From assembly GCF_041361345.1 (NCBI RefSeq), contig NZ_JBGKAD010000003.1, forward strand, positions 62,001 through 126,000: a stretch of 64,000 bases of DNA, written 5' to 3'. Position numbers and translations under genes: made by a program. The notes under the pieces were generated by a model, which was not told where the DNA came from, did not search any database, and was given only the letters and a program-made list of their open reading frames with translations. Of this stretch, positions 17,217 through 25,589 are shown in pieces. The stretch comes from Halobaculum sp. MBLA0147 (GTDB lineage Archaea > Halobacteriota > Halobacteria > Halobacteriales > Haloferacaceae). How positions within the stretch are numbered: the stretch's first letter is position 1; every line of letters starts with the position of its first letter.

Positions 17217-19145
17217 TCACTGTTCGTCGTACAGCGACTCGACGCGGGCGACGGTGTCGGCGTCGCTCGGGTCCAGATCCCCGCGGACGCCGAGGAACCG
17301 CGGGAACCGCAGGGCGTAGCCGGAGGCGTACTCCGGACTCGACTGGATCTCCTCGTACTCCACCTCCAGCACCACCTCGGGCTGGAGGTCCACGTCGCGG
17401 CCGTCGCGGGACACGACCAACTCCTCCAGTCGCTCCGTGAGCCGTTCCAGTTCCTCGTCGGTGTAGCCCGTCGAGAGCCGGCCGACCTCATGGAACGACT
17501 CCGCGTCGGGGTCGTACGCCCCGAGGAAGAGCCGGCCCAGCAGTTCCGAGCGCCGACCCTCGCTGTACGTCGCACGTGTGACGACCAGATCCAGCGGCTC
17601 CATCACGGGCTTGTGTTTGAGCATCTGGCCGACGCGACGCCCCGGCTGGTAGCTCGCCGCGAGGTTCTTCACCATCACACCCTCGTGGCCCGCCTCAACC
17701 GCCGCGCGGTAGAACGACCGCGCCGCCGCCTCGTCGCTCGGTACGCACCACGCGGCCCGCCTGAGCGTCGGGTGCTCGTCGTCACCCGGAGCGGCGTCGC
17801 TGGGTAGTGTCTCGTCACTCACCGCCGCCTCGTCGTCCGGCGTCACACGCCCGTCGCGGTCGCCAGGTGCGAGGTCCCTCGTCCCCACGGGCTCGTCGGT
17901 GGGGTCGGGAAACGCGACGGTCTCGTCGAGCAGGTCCAACCGTTCGCGCAGCGGCGCGTCGAGCAGCGTCTCCTCGTCGGCCACCAGACAGTCAAAGAGG
18001 TGACAGACGGCGGGAATCTCTGCCGCGAGCCCCGCCACATCCTCCTCCTGGCGGATACGTCGCGAGAACTCTTGGAACGGGACCGGCGCGCCGCTCTCGG
18101 GGTCGTAGCCGACCAACTCCCCGTCGAGGAGGGCCCGGTCCGTCGTGACCCGTCCGCGGAGCGCGGCGACGACTTCCGGGAACTGCTCGGTCACGTCGAC
18201 GAGCCGGCGCGTGAACAGCCACACGTCGTCGCCGTCGACGTGGGCTTGCACGCGGACGCCGTCGTACTTCACCTCCGCGAGCACCCGTCCAGCCCACGGC
18301 GACGTCTCGTCGGTGGACTCCGACACCTCCGTCCCCGTTCGTCCCTCCGATACGGTGGCCGTTCTATCGTCACCACGTGCCACGTTCGCCAGCCCGGCGG
18401 CGAGCCCCTCGGCCTTCTGCGCGAGCATCGACTCGACCGGCCGGCCGAGCCGCACGTCCAACTCGCGGAGCCCGTCGATCCCGCGGTCCCGAGCGGTCGC
18501 CGCCACCTCGCGGTAGTCGTTCGTCACCTGGAACGCGGCCTCGACCGCGTCGACCGCGGGCTGTGTCGCGGTCGGCGTCCCCGGTGCGGGCTCGCCGTCG
18601 GCGTCGAGGAACGCCTCGGCGACGGCGTCGCGGATCGTCCCGTCGCCGACACCGACGCGCATGTACCCCAACACGGTGCGGACGAGGTACCGCGCCTCCT
18701 CGGGGTCGGCGTCGGCGAGCAACCCGGCGACCGTCTCGACGCGCTTCGACTCGCTCCCGGCACCCTTGAGGTCGGCGAGTGCCCGGATCTGCTCGTGGAC
18801 GCCGGCGACCGTGAGCGTCTCCGAGACCAGCGTCGTCTGTGGACTCTCGCCGACGGCCCACTCCGCCGCGGCCCCCAGGTCGCCACGGTCGCGCCACTCC
18901 GTCTCCAGCGCGTCGCCGTCCACGCCGGTCGCCCGGACGATGGCCTCGCGCGTCAACGACGACGAGACACCCAACTCCACCTGCTCCCACCGCGGCGCGA
19001 CCTTCCCGCGGACCATCGTCACGACGAGCGGGAGGTGGTCGGCGTCGGCCGTCCGGAACAACTCCGCCAGCGTCTCGACGAGCGTCTCGTCGGCGTCGGC
19101 CGCCTCCAGCCGGCGACAGTACTCCGCGAGCGTGGCGTACTCCAT
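17217..19145 (-). CDS. lig: ATP-dependent DNA ligase
   Basis: A protein of 642 residues. The order is an N-terminal DNA-binding domain (about 1-270), the nucleotidyltransferase domain with motif I EVKYDGVRVQAH (the Lys is adenylated), motif III near VWLFTRRLVDVTEQ, motif V with GHEGVMVKNL, and a C-terminal OB domain (about 500-642). It seals nicks in replication and repair. It is longer than the usual 550-600 residues because of acidic inserts near 265-285 and 440-480, a common haloarchaeal feature. The start ATG 19145 opens directly on the conserved N-terminus MEYATLAEYCRRLEA. Confidence 0.95.
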   Translation of the reverse strand: MEYATLAEYCRRLEAADADETLVETLAELFRTADADHLPLVVTMVRGKVAPRWEQVELGVSSSLTREAIVRATGVDGDALETEWRDRGDLGAAAEWAVGESPQTTLVSETLTVAGVHEQIRALADLKGAGSESKRVETVAGLLADADPEEARYLVRTVLGYMRVGVGDGTIRDAVAEAFLDADGEPAPGTPTATQPAVDAVEAAFQVTNDYREVAATARDRGIDGLRELDVRLGRPVESMLAQKAEGLAAGLANVARGDDRTATVSEGRTGTEVSESTDETSPWAGRVLAEVKYDGVRVQAHVDGDDVWLFTRRLVDVTEQFPEVVAALRGRVTTDRALLDGELVGYDPESGAPVPFQEFSRRIRQEEDVAGLAAEIPAVCHLFDCLVADEETLLDAPLRERLDLLDETVAFPDPTDEPVGTRDLAPGDRDGRVTPDDEAAVSDETLPSDAAPGDDEHPTLRRAAWCVPSDEAAARSFYRAAVEAGHEGVMVKNLAASYQPGRRVGQMLKHKPVMEPLDLVVTRATYSEGRRSELLGRLFLGAYDPDAESFHEVGRLSTGYTDEELERLTERLEELVVSRDGRDVDLQPEVVLEVEYEEIQSSPEYASGYALRFPRFLGVRGDLDPSDADTVARVESLYDEQ

Positions 19146-19230
19146 CGGACCACCGTACGGGCGGGACGCACTTAGCCGGTGGCGTCGGACCGACTGGCGA
19201 TCGAACGCACCCAGCGTGACCGCCGCTCCG

Positions 19231-19767
19231 TCACTCCGGCGGTGTCGGCGTCGCGGTCTCCGCGAACTCCACGTCGACCGTCTGCGGCGGACGCTCGACG
19301 GCCGGCGAGAGCGTCCAGACGCCGGTGGTGACGGCAGCGTCCGCGTCCGCGAGTGACTCCGGGGCCGTCGCGAAGACGGCGCGTTCGACCGCTACCCGGA
19401 GCGTCTCCGTGTCCGTGCCCGACCACGTCGGCCCGGCCGGGGGAACCCGCATCGACACCGGTGCGTCCACGGGTGCTCGGTGTTGGATCACGACGTGGAA
19501 CTGGTCGCCTCCGGGATTCCGGAGTCTGTCGGCGACGGTTCCCGTCGCGTCGGGACCGAGCAGCTTCGGTGCCTCGTCACCCACCGCTCGGGCGTAGACG
19601 GTCGCGTCGCCGTCGGACTCGAGTCCACCGTCGATCCACCGCTCTCGTGCCGGGTGGACCGACTGTGTCGCGCCCTCGACGGACAGCCGCGGCGTCGTGT
19701 TGAGACACCCCGCCGTCGCGGCCAGCGTGGCGGCACCGACACCGCCGAGGAAAGCTCTGCGTCTCAC
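19231..19767 (-). CDS. Tat-exported lipoprotein, paralogue A
   Basis: A protein of 178 residues. With the GTG start at 19767 it begins MRRRAFLGG, a haloarchaeal twin-arginine signal, and ends the signal at the lipobox Cys in AATAGC (residue 20). The mature part shares with the next gene the patterns S-x2-HP-x4-WIDGG, AP-x2-LGPDA, DRLRN, QFHVV and GVWTL near the end. The function is unknown; it should be anchored to the outer face of the membrane. The frame runs 13 codons further upstream, but the sequence before the GTG is also similar between the two paralogues and is rich in A/T, so it looks like shared promoter sequence. Confidence 0.75.
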   Translation of the reverse strand: MRRRAFLGGVGAATLAATAGCLNTTPRLSVEGATQSVHPARERWIDGGLESDGDATVYARAVGDEAPKLLGPDATGTVADRLRNPGGDQFHVVIQHRAPVDAPVSMRVPPAGPTWSGTDTETLRVAVERAVFATAPESLADADAAVTTGVWTLSPAVERPPQTVDVEFAETATPTPPE

Positions 19768-19833
19768 ACCCGCACTCCGTCGGGCAGATACGAGTAGCTT
19801 CCGCACTCCTCTGGTGAGAAGGGGTCGCCCCGG

Positions 19834-20358
19834 TCACTCGCCGTCGAACCGGAGTCGCACCTCGTCCGGGAGGTCGTCGAAACCCGGTTCCAGCGTCCAG
19901 ACGCCGGTCGCGACTGCGGACTCGGGTACCTCGTCGTCGGCGAAGGAGTCACCACCCCACGGGTCGTGGGTCACCGGGACGACCAGTTCGTCTCGGCCGT
20001 CCCACTCCGGATCGTCCCCGTGTGTGGGTACGACGCTCCGTGGCTCTCTCGGGTCGGTCTGGTGTTCCACGACGAGGTGGAACTGTTCCGCGACGCCGGC
20101 GTTCCGGAGCGTGTCGGCGATCCCGGTGTCTGCGTCCGCTCCGATCCACTCGGGCGCTCGATCCGGGACCAGCGTCGCGAACGTCTCCCGGTCGCCGCTC
20201 GGGTCGAGGCCGCCGTCGATCCACTGCTCGTCGCCCGGGTGGATCGTCGACGTTCCCCGTGACACGCGTACCGTCGGGCGACCGATGCCGACACATCCCG
20301 CGAGGAGACCGCTGCCGACCGCCGTGCCGAGACGGGTGAGGAGGGCTCTGCGTCGCAC
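19834..20358 (-). CDS. Tat-exported lipoprotein, paralogue B
   Basis: A protein of 174 residues, homologous to the gene at 19231. The start GTG 20358 gives MRRRALLTR and a lipobox LLAGC. The shared motifs are IHPGDEQWIDGGLDP, APEWIGADA, DTLRNAG, EQFHLVVEHQ and ATGVWTLEPG. The frame is open 19 codons upstream, where the sequence resembles the region before the GTG of paralogue A. The two are tandem on the same strand, 66 bases apart, and probably come from duplication. I do not recognise a domain. Confidence 0.75.
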   Translation of the reverse strand: MRRRALLTRLGTAVGSGLLAGCVGIGRPTVRVSRGTSTIHPGDEQWIDGGLDPSGDRETFATLVPDRAPEWIGADADTGIADTLRNAGVAEQFHLVVEHQTDPREPRSVVPTHGDDPEWDGRDELVVPVTHDPWGGDSFADDEVPESAVATGVWTLEPGFDDLPDEVRLRFDGE

Positions 20359-20482
20359 GGCAGTCGATTCGGTCGACGGAAGCGAGTAGTTTGTGGTCGA
20401 AGAGGCGGTCCACACGGACAGTCCGTGGCCGACCCGGTCGACAGCACGGCCAAGTACACGCGGCGCCTACGAGACTCCGTCC

Positions 20483-20950
20483 GTGTTGTTTCCGACCCAC
20501 CTCCTGGCCGCCGCGCTGTTGGACCGTGTCACCCGACTCTCCCCGTGGTGGCTGGTCGTCGGCGCGGCCGTGCCCGACCTGCTCGACAAACCGCTCGCGT
20601 CGCTGGGCGTGTTCGAGCTGTTCCACACAGTCGGCCACTCTGCACTCGTCGCGGTGCCGGTCGCACTCGCGCTGGCGACGCGGGGGGCGCGTAGCCGCGC
20701 GGTCGCAGTCGGGTGGCTCTCGCACCTCGCACTCGACACGCTCCACGTCGTGGTCAACGGCCGCCCGACGGACGCTTACTCGTTGGCGTGGCCACTCACT
20801 CGACCGCCGACGCCGCTGGGTATCCCACCGGGAGAGTTCTTCTGGTACTACCTCGGCTCGCCGTCGTTCGTCCTCGAGGTCGGGATCTGGCTGGTCGGTA
20901 CCGCCGTCCTCTGGCGACGCTTCGACTCGCCGACGAGCACGTCGCAGTGA
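20483..20950 (+). CDS. Membrane-bound metal-dependent hydrolase-like protein (YdjM/DUF457 type)
   Basis: A protein of 155 residues, starting with GTG 20483 as (M)LFPTHLLAAALLD. The family signs are the early FPTHLL His, the AAVPDLLDKP Asp pair, FHTVGHS and GWLSHLALD, which together give the His/Asp pattern of YdjM-like proteins with three or four hydrophobic helices. Members are predicted hydrolases, without a proven substrate here. It is divergent from the lipoprotein genes. Confidence 0.75.
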   Translation: MLFPTHLLAAALLDRVTRLSPWWLVVGAAVPDLLDKPLASLGVFELFHTVGHSALVAVPVALALATRGARSRAVAVGWLSHLALDTLHVVVNGRPTDAYSLAWPLTRPPTPLGIPPGEFFWYYLGSPSFVLEVGIWLVGTAVLWRRFDSPTSTSQ

Positions 20951-20987
20951 TCGGCGACACGAGTATCGCTGCCGACGAAAAAGAGAA

Positions 20988-20996
20988 ATTTTATTA
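20988..20996 (+). promoter_or_regulatory. TATA-like promoter of the ABC exporter gene
   Basis: The stretch agaaattttattaccc is the only A/T-rich block between the two plus-strand genes. TTTTATTA is centred about 37 bases before the start codon at 21029, consistent with a transcript leader of about ten bases. Confidence 0.55.
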
Positions 20997-21028
20997 CCCT
21001 CGTTCGAGACGACTGGGTTCCGCAGCGC

Positions 21029-22936
21029 ATGTCTCGCGAGGACCCTCCACCACTGTCGGACGCGTTCGACCGTCACTCGGACACCACGCGGCCGCTGTTC
21101 GCCCTCGGTCGCTCCCTGACCGATCGGACACTGCTCGTCGCGACCGCGGCAGTCGTGACCGTGTGTTGGCGGCTCGCGAACCTCGTGCCGCCGTATCTGC
21201 TGGGCGTCGGGATCGACGCCTTCGTGGGTCCGGCCGACGAGGACCTCGCCGTCGCACTCCTCCCACAGTCGGTCGTCCCGGAGGAGCGAGCGGGCCAGTA
21301 CCTCCTCTTGGTGGGTCTGTTCGGCACGGTCGTCGTCACGCGCGTCGTGGCCGACGTGGCACGCCACCTGTCGTGGCGGTGGCTCCAACAGTCCGTCCTC
21401 CACGACCTACGCGTGGCGGCGTACGACGCCGTCCAACGGCTCGATCTCGCAGTCTTCGAGACCGAGCGTACCGGCGACGTGATGAGCGTGTTGAACAACG
21501 ACGTGAACCGACTCCAGACGTTCCTGAACGACGGCGCACAGCAGATCCTCCAGACCGCCTCCTTCTTCCTGGTCACGCTGGCGATCATGCTCGGACTCCA
21601 CTGGCAACTGACGCTCGTGCTCGTCGGATTCGTTCCGGTGATGCTCGGGCTCGTCTACGGCTACAAGCGACTGATCGAGCCGTGGTACGACGACAGGCGT
21701 GCCGCCGTCGGTCGACTGAACGCACACCTCCAGACGGTCGTCGGCGGCATCCAGACGGTCAAGGCGTCCACCAACGAGTCACAGGAGCGTGAGCGACTCG
21801 CGACCAACTCGCGACGGTTCTGGCGTGCAGACTGGAACGCGGCGAAACTCACGGCGGTGTTCTTCCCCGGCCGAGAACTCGTCTCCTCGCTCGTGATGCT
21901 GACGACGATCACCGTCGGTGGCTGGTGGGTCGTCGTCGGACCGCCGTTGATCTTCACGAGACCCCTCTCGCCCGGGACGTTCGTCACCTTCTACTTCTTC
22001 GGACAGATGTTCGTCAGTCAGTCGTCGCGACTCGGCGACATCACGGACACGTACACGGACGCGGCAGCCTCTGCGAAGCGGGTGTTCGGACTGCTCGACT
22101 ACCCAGTGTCCGTGACCGACGACCCGGACGCGGTGACGCTCGACGACGTGCGTGGTGAGATCGTCTTCGACGGCGTGACCTTCATCTACCCGGGCGAGTC
22201 GGAGCCGGCGGTCGAGGACGTGACCGTCGACATCGACGCGAACGACTACGTCGGTCTCGTCGGCCCGACCGGTGCCGGGAAGTCGACGCTGTTGAAGCTC
22301 CTCTTGCGGTTCTACGAGCCCGAGGCGGGCCGGATCTCACTCGACGGGATCGACGTGAGCGAGATCACACTCGACAGTCTCAGAGGGGCCGTCGGCTACG
22401 TCGGTCAGGACGCGACCATCATGAGTGCGACCGTCAGAGAGAACGTCGCGTACGGCCACGACGAGGCGGTGTCCGACGAAGCGGTGCGACGGGCGGCCGA
22501 ACGCGCGAACGCACACCGGTTCGTCACGGAGCTCGAGGACGGCTACGAGACGGAGGTGGGCGAACGCGGGACACGACTCTCCGGCGGCCAACGACAGCGC
22601 ATCGCCATCGCACGGGCGATCCTCAGTGATCCCGACGTGCTGCTCCTCTACGAGGCGACGAGCCACGTCGACAACCGGACCGAACTCCTGATTCAGGAGG
22701 GGCTCTCGGAGTTGACCGCCGACCGGACGACCGTCGCGGTCGCACACCGACTCTCCACGATCCGTGACGCCGACGAGATCGTCGTGTTCGACGACGGCCG
22801 GATTGTCGAACGTGGCGACCACGAGACACTGGTCAAGCGAGACGGACTGTACGCCGAGTTGTGGCAGGTCCACACCGGGGAACGGACTTCGGTGCCCGAA
22901 CTGGCGTCGACTCCGGGTGGTACCTCTCGGGAGTGA
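21029..22936 (+). CDS. ABC exporter, fused membrane and ATPase domains, Walker B Asp replaced by Tyr
   Basis: A protein of 635 residues. The membrane domain (six helices, about 25-345) is followed by the ATPase domain (about 370-610), with Walker A GPTGAGKST, signature RLSGGQRQR and switch His in VAHRLSTI. It should work as a homodimer or with a partner to export lipids or small molecules. The Walker B motif reads VLLLYEATSHVDN: residue 541, normally Asp that coordinates magnesium, is Tyr (codon tac at 22649), while the catalytic Glu 542 remains. One base separates tac from gac. The protein may have reduced ATPase activity, or this may be an assembly or sequencing error. Confidence 0.92.
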   Translation: MSREDPPPLSDAFDRHSDTTRPLFALGRSLTDRTLLVATAAVVTVCWRLANLVPPYLLGVGIDAFVGPADEDLAVALLPQSVVPEERAGQYLLLVGLFGTVVVTRVVADVARHLSWRWLQQSVLHDLRVAAYDAVQRLDLAVFETERTGDVMSVLNNDVNRLQTFLNDGAQQILQTASFFLVTLAIMLGLHWQLTLVLVGFVPVMLGLVYGYKRLIEPWYDDRRAAVGRLNAHLQTVVGGIQTVKASTNESQERERLATNSRRFWRADWNAAKLTAVFFPGRELVSSLVMLTTITVGGWWVVVGPPLIFTRPLSPGTFVTFYFFGQMFVSQSSRLGDITDTYTDAAASAKRVFGLLDYPVSVTDDPDAVTLDDVRGEIVFDGVTFIYPGESEPAVEDVTVDIDANDYVGLVGPTGAGKSTLLKLLLRFYEPEAGRISLDGIDVSEITLDSLRGAVGYVGQDATIMSATVRENVAYGHDEAVSDEAVRRAAERANAHRFVTELEDGYETEVGERGTRLSGGQRQRIAIARAILSDPDVLLLYEATSHVDNRTELLIQEGLSELTADRTTVAVAHRLSTIRDADEIVVFDDGRIVERGDHETLVKRDGLYAELWQVHTGERTSVPELASTPGGTSRE

Positions 22937-23008
22937 CACGGCCGATCACTCGGGCAGCCACCCGGTGTCGGTGCTTCGGATTTCGAGGGTGCGTCCCGTA
23001 GTGGTCTC

Positions 23009-23040
23009 GGACCGACCGGTGTCTCGAAGTCGGTCGGTCC
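23009..23040. terminator. Inverted repeat in a convergent gap
   Basis: GGACCGACCG (23009-23018) pairs perfectly with CGGTCGGTCC (23031-23040) across a 12-base loop. It lies between the ends of the ABC exporter gene and the convergent DUF4350-like gene. Further partial copies (accgaccggtc) follow. It could act in transcript ending; no clear T-run follows on the plus strand, so the role is a guess. Confidence 0.45.
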
Positions 23041-23136
23041 ACACCGACCGGTCGAGGAGAGCGCCGTACAGTCCGTCTGCTGTCGATCGCTTCGAAGAAG
23101 AGTTTGTGGGGTCGTCTGTCGTCTCTCTGCTCCGAC

Positions 23137-24129
23137 TCAGCGGCGCGGGGGACCGCGACGCCCCTCGCCGTCGGCGTCTTTCACCGGTGCGTTCTCGTCG
23201 ATCTTCTCGCCGGAGACGAGGTAGTCGGCGACGTTGCCGATCAGCACCTCGTTGTCGGCGACGTACGCGTCGTCCGGCTGCAGGAACGTCGCGTCGCCGA
23301 TCACGGAGACGTTGCCGTTCGTCGCCGCCACCGGGTACCGTCCGCTGCGGCGGTTGGACTCGATCGTCACCTCGCCGGCCGTGCGGACGGCGACCGTCGC
23401 GTCGCCACCCACCGCGACCGGGACGGCGTCGTCCATCACCACGCGGTCGACACCCTCACCGAGAGCGCCGCCGGCACCGGTCGTCGCGATCCGGGAGTAG
23501 TGACGCCCGTCGGCCGAGATGTTGAACAACTCGCTCGGACCGGTCGAGACGCCGTACTCCGAGGTGACGCCCGTCGCGCTCGAACTAGCCTGTGAGGCAC
23601 CACCGAAGCCGAAGGCAGCACCGAGAATGCCCCCGACTCCACCGGTACTGGTAGGATCCATCATCACCATCATCCGCCCACCGTTGTCGGTGAAGTTACG
23701 GAGCCCCCGGCGCTGACTCGCCGAGAACCGCGACCGTGGGTTCACGGTGACGAAGGCGTCCGCCTTCGACAGCGACGTGTTTAGGTCAACGCGCGGGTCG
23801 GCACGCGGGTCGAAGAATCGAACCGTGTGCCCGTTGGCGACGAGCGTGTCAACAAGCGGTGCGATCTCACTCCGCTCGACGTCGTTCTCGTGGCCCACGT
23901 CGAAGACGATCGTCTTCGGCTCCGCGTCGGCGGACATCTCGATCTGCCCGCTCTCCGGGCCGGGTTCGATCAGTGCGTTGTCCGGCTCGTACTGCGAGGT
24001 GTCCAACTCCGCCGGCTGCTCGGGCGTGCCGGTCGACTGACCCTGTACCATCGGGAGGACGGCTGCCGCGCCGACCACCACGACCACGATGGCCACCGTC
24101 AGACCGGCGGCCTTGAGTGTATCACTCAT
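23137..24129 (-). CDS. Membrane-anchored DUF4350/GATase-like protein
   Basis: A protein of 330 residues. One N-terminal helix (LTVAIVVVVVGAAAVLPMV) anchors an outside domain. The body looks like a class I glutamine-amidotransferase-type fold used in DUF4350 proteins: KTIVFDVGHEND, VDTLVANGHTVRFFD, DAFVTVNPRSRFSASQ and DNGGRMMVMMDP. No catalytic Cys is seen. The start ATG overlaps the sppA stop by four bases, so both are translated from one transcript. The function is unknown; a link to membrane protein turnover is inferred only from the partner. Confidence 0.75.
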   Translation of the reverse strand: MSDTLKAAGLTVAIVVVVVGAAAVLPMVQGQSTGTPEQPAELDTSQYEPDNALIEPGPESGQIEMSADAEPKTIVFDVGHENDVERSEIAPLVDTLVANGHTVRFFDPRADPRVDLNTSLSKADAFVTVNPRSRFSASQRRGLRNFTDNGGRMMVMMDPTSTGGVGGILGAAFGFGGASQASSSATGVTSEYGVSTGPSELFNISADGRHYSRIATTGAGGALGEGVDRVVMDDAVPVAVGGDATVAVRTAGEVTIESNRRSGRYPVAATNGNVSVIGDATFLQPDDAYVADNEVLIGNVADYLVSGEKIDENAPVKDADGEGRRGPPRR

Positions 24130-25130
24130 GCGTCGACACCTCCGAGTGCGGGGGCCCCGTCACGCGCAGACGGGGCCGCCTCGTCGGACTCCGAGTCGCT
24201 GTCGTCGCTCGCCGCCGCAGTCCCGGCACCGTCGTACTCGCTGGCGACGATGGTCGGGACGCGTTCGGGAGCCAACGCGTAGTACTGCGTCTGCGTCGTG
24301 CGGAGCGTCTGCCCGTCCTTCACGACGACCTGTGTCCCCTCGCTGGTCTGGAGGAGGAAGAACCCGCCGAAGGGGTTCGTGTCCTTCCGGACGACTTCGT
24401 ACGAGTCGAGCCCGGCCTGATCTGCGACCCAGGCGGTCGCGTCGCGGGTGTCGCCGAGTTCGTCGGCGAAGCCGTTCTCCACGGCCCGCGATCCGAGGTA
24501 TGTGTGTGCCATCTCGACTTCCGACCGGTCGACCTGGATCGTGGTCCCGCCGTGGTCGGAGTTCGGCCCGCGCTCCTTCAGGACGCTCGCGACGAACGTC
24601 CCCTGGAGTTCCTCGACGGTCCGTCGCGTAGTCTCGTCGCGGTTCTGAGCCTTGTCCGGGCTACTGCGGACGATGGAACTCGGAGCCGCGATGTCCTTCG
24701 AGGTGAACACGCCGACGCTCCCGACGATCGCCGAGGGTTGGGTGAAGATCCGGTCTGCGGCGATGGAGCCGTAGTAGCCGCCCGAGGCCGCCTGTGCTTT
24801 GATCGCGACGGCAACCGGCAGTTCGTTGCTAGTGTGTTTCACCGCCTTGTACAGTCGTTCGGAGGCGGTCACACCGCCACCGGGGCTGTTCATCTCGATT
24901 ACGACGCCTCTGATCGACTCGTTCGTCCGTGCCTCGCGGAGGGAGTCGACCGCCTCGTCGACCTGCGTCCCCCTGATGCCACCGTCGTAGGTGAGCACCA
25001 TGACGCGGTCGGGTTCGGCGGGTTGGGTCGCCTGGAAGGCGACCGGAGCGAGGACTGCACTCGCGAGGAGCCCGACTACGACTGCGAGGACGTAGACGGA
25101 CCCTCCCGAACTCGGTGTTGAGCGTGACAT
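24126..25130 (-). CDS. sppA: Signal peptide peptidase SppA-like serine protease (S49)
   Basis: A protein of 334 residues with one N-terminal helix (residues 11-30) and a clp/crotonase-type S49 domain. The nucleophile is probably the Ser in AQAASGGYYG, with the general-base Lys later (a candidate lies in SSPDKAQNRDE). VVIEMNSPGGG and AIVGSVGVFTSK are family landmarks. It degrades leftover signal peptides or membrane proteins. The start ATG 25130 has a TATA-like box about 30 bases upstream, so the transcript is likely leaderless or nearly so. It is first in a two-gene operon with the DUF4350-like gene. Confidence 0.88.
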   Translation of the reverse strand: MSRSTPSSGGSVYVLAVVVGLLASAVLAPVAFQATQPAEPDRVMVLTYDGGIRGTQVDEAVDSLREARTNESIRGVVIEMNSPGGGVTASERLYKAVKHTSNELPVAVAIKAQAASGGYYGSIAADRIFTQPSAIVGSVGVFTSKDIAAPSSIVRSSPDKAQNRDETTRRTVEELQGTFVASVLKERGPNSDHGGTTIQVDRSEVEMAHTYLGSRAVENGFADELGDTRDATAWVADQAGLDSYEVVRKDTNPFGGFFLLQTSEGTQVVVKDGQTLRTTQTQYYALAPERVPTIVASEYDGAGTAAASDDSDSESDEAAPSARDGAPALGGVDA

Positions 25131-25155
25131 TCGTACGAGACGAGCGTAACGCCCG

Positions 25156-25163
25156 GAATAAAC
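25156..25163 (-). promoter_or_regulatory. TATA box of the sppA operon
   Basis: The minus strand reads GTTTATTC, centred about 30 bases before ATG 25130. This is the spacing of leaderless haloarchaeal genes. Confidence 0.6.
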
Positions 25164-25287
25164 CTTGTGTAGCTGAAACGCGACCGTTAGTTACACCGTC
25201 ACACGGTCACCGTGTGGACGTCGAGCCGCGACTCGACACGTATCGTCACTCGTGGACCGCGTGAACCGACTCGCCGCAACCCGTCGC

Positions 25288-25428
25288 TCACGGCGGTGGG
25301 CACTTCACCGTCCAGCAGGAGCACTCTCTGTTCGGTTCGCCCGGCGCGGCGACGTGGACCGTGGCGTCGTCCGGAACCCGCGAACACTCCACACGGTGGA
25401 GCATCCCGTCGTCTCCGTACGCGTACAT
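25288..25428 (-). CDS. Cysteine-rich 46-residue microprotein, leaderless
   Basis: This short frame runs from ATG 25428 to TGA 25288. The product begins MYAYGDDGMLHRVEC and ends ECSCWTVKCPPP, with four Cys (15, 36, 38, 43) in a C-x20-C-x-C-x4-C pattern that could bind zinc. The support is a clear TATA box (TCTATAATCC) centred 27 bases upstream of the ATG, exactly the leaderless spacing. I do not recognise a family. After the stop, another reading frame continues for about 25 codons of protein-like sequence, so a frameshifted longer gene is an alternative. Confidence 0.5.
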   Translation of the reverse strand: MYAYGDDGMLHRVECSRVPDDATVHVAAPGEPNRECSCWTVKCPPP

Positions 25429-25450
25429 TTGCGAGAAGATTCCGTCTCTA

Positions 25451-25460
25451 GGATTATAGA
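25451..25460 (-). promoter_or_regulatory. TATA box of the Cys-rich microprotein gene
   Basis: TCTATAATCC on the minus strand, centred 27 bases upstream of ATG 25428 in a locally A/T-rich stretch. It is among the clearest core promoters in the window. Confidence 0.65.
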
Positions 25461-25589
25461 ATCACTGGCTGTGTGGGCGGGTTGTGACTCTCTGTTGGGT
25501 GAACGTCCGGTCAGTTTCGATCTCTCGACCGCACGCTGGAGACCGGGAGACGTGAGTGGATGTCGACCGCCGAGACTAGACGACCCGAG

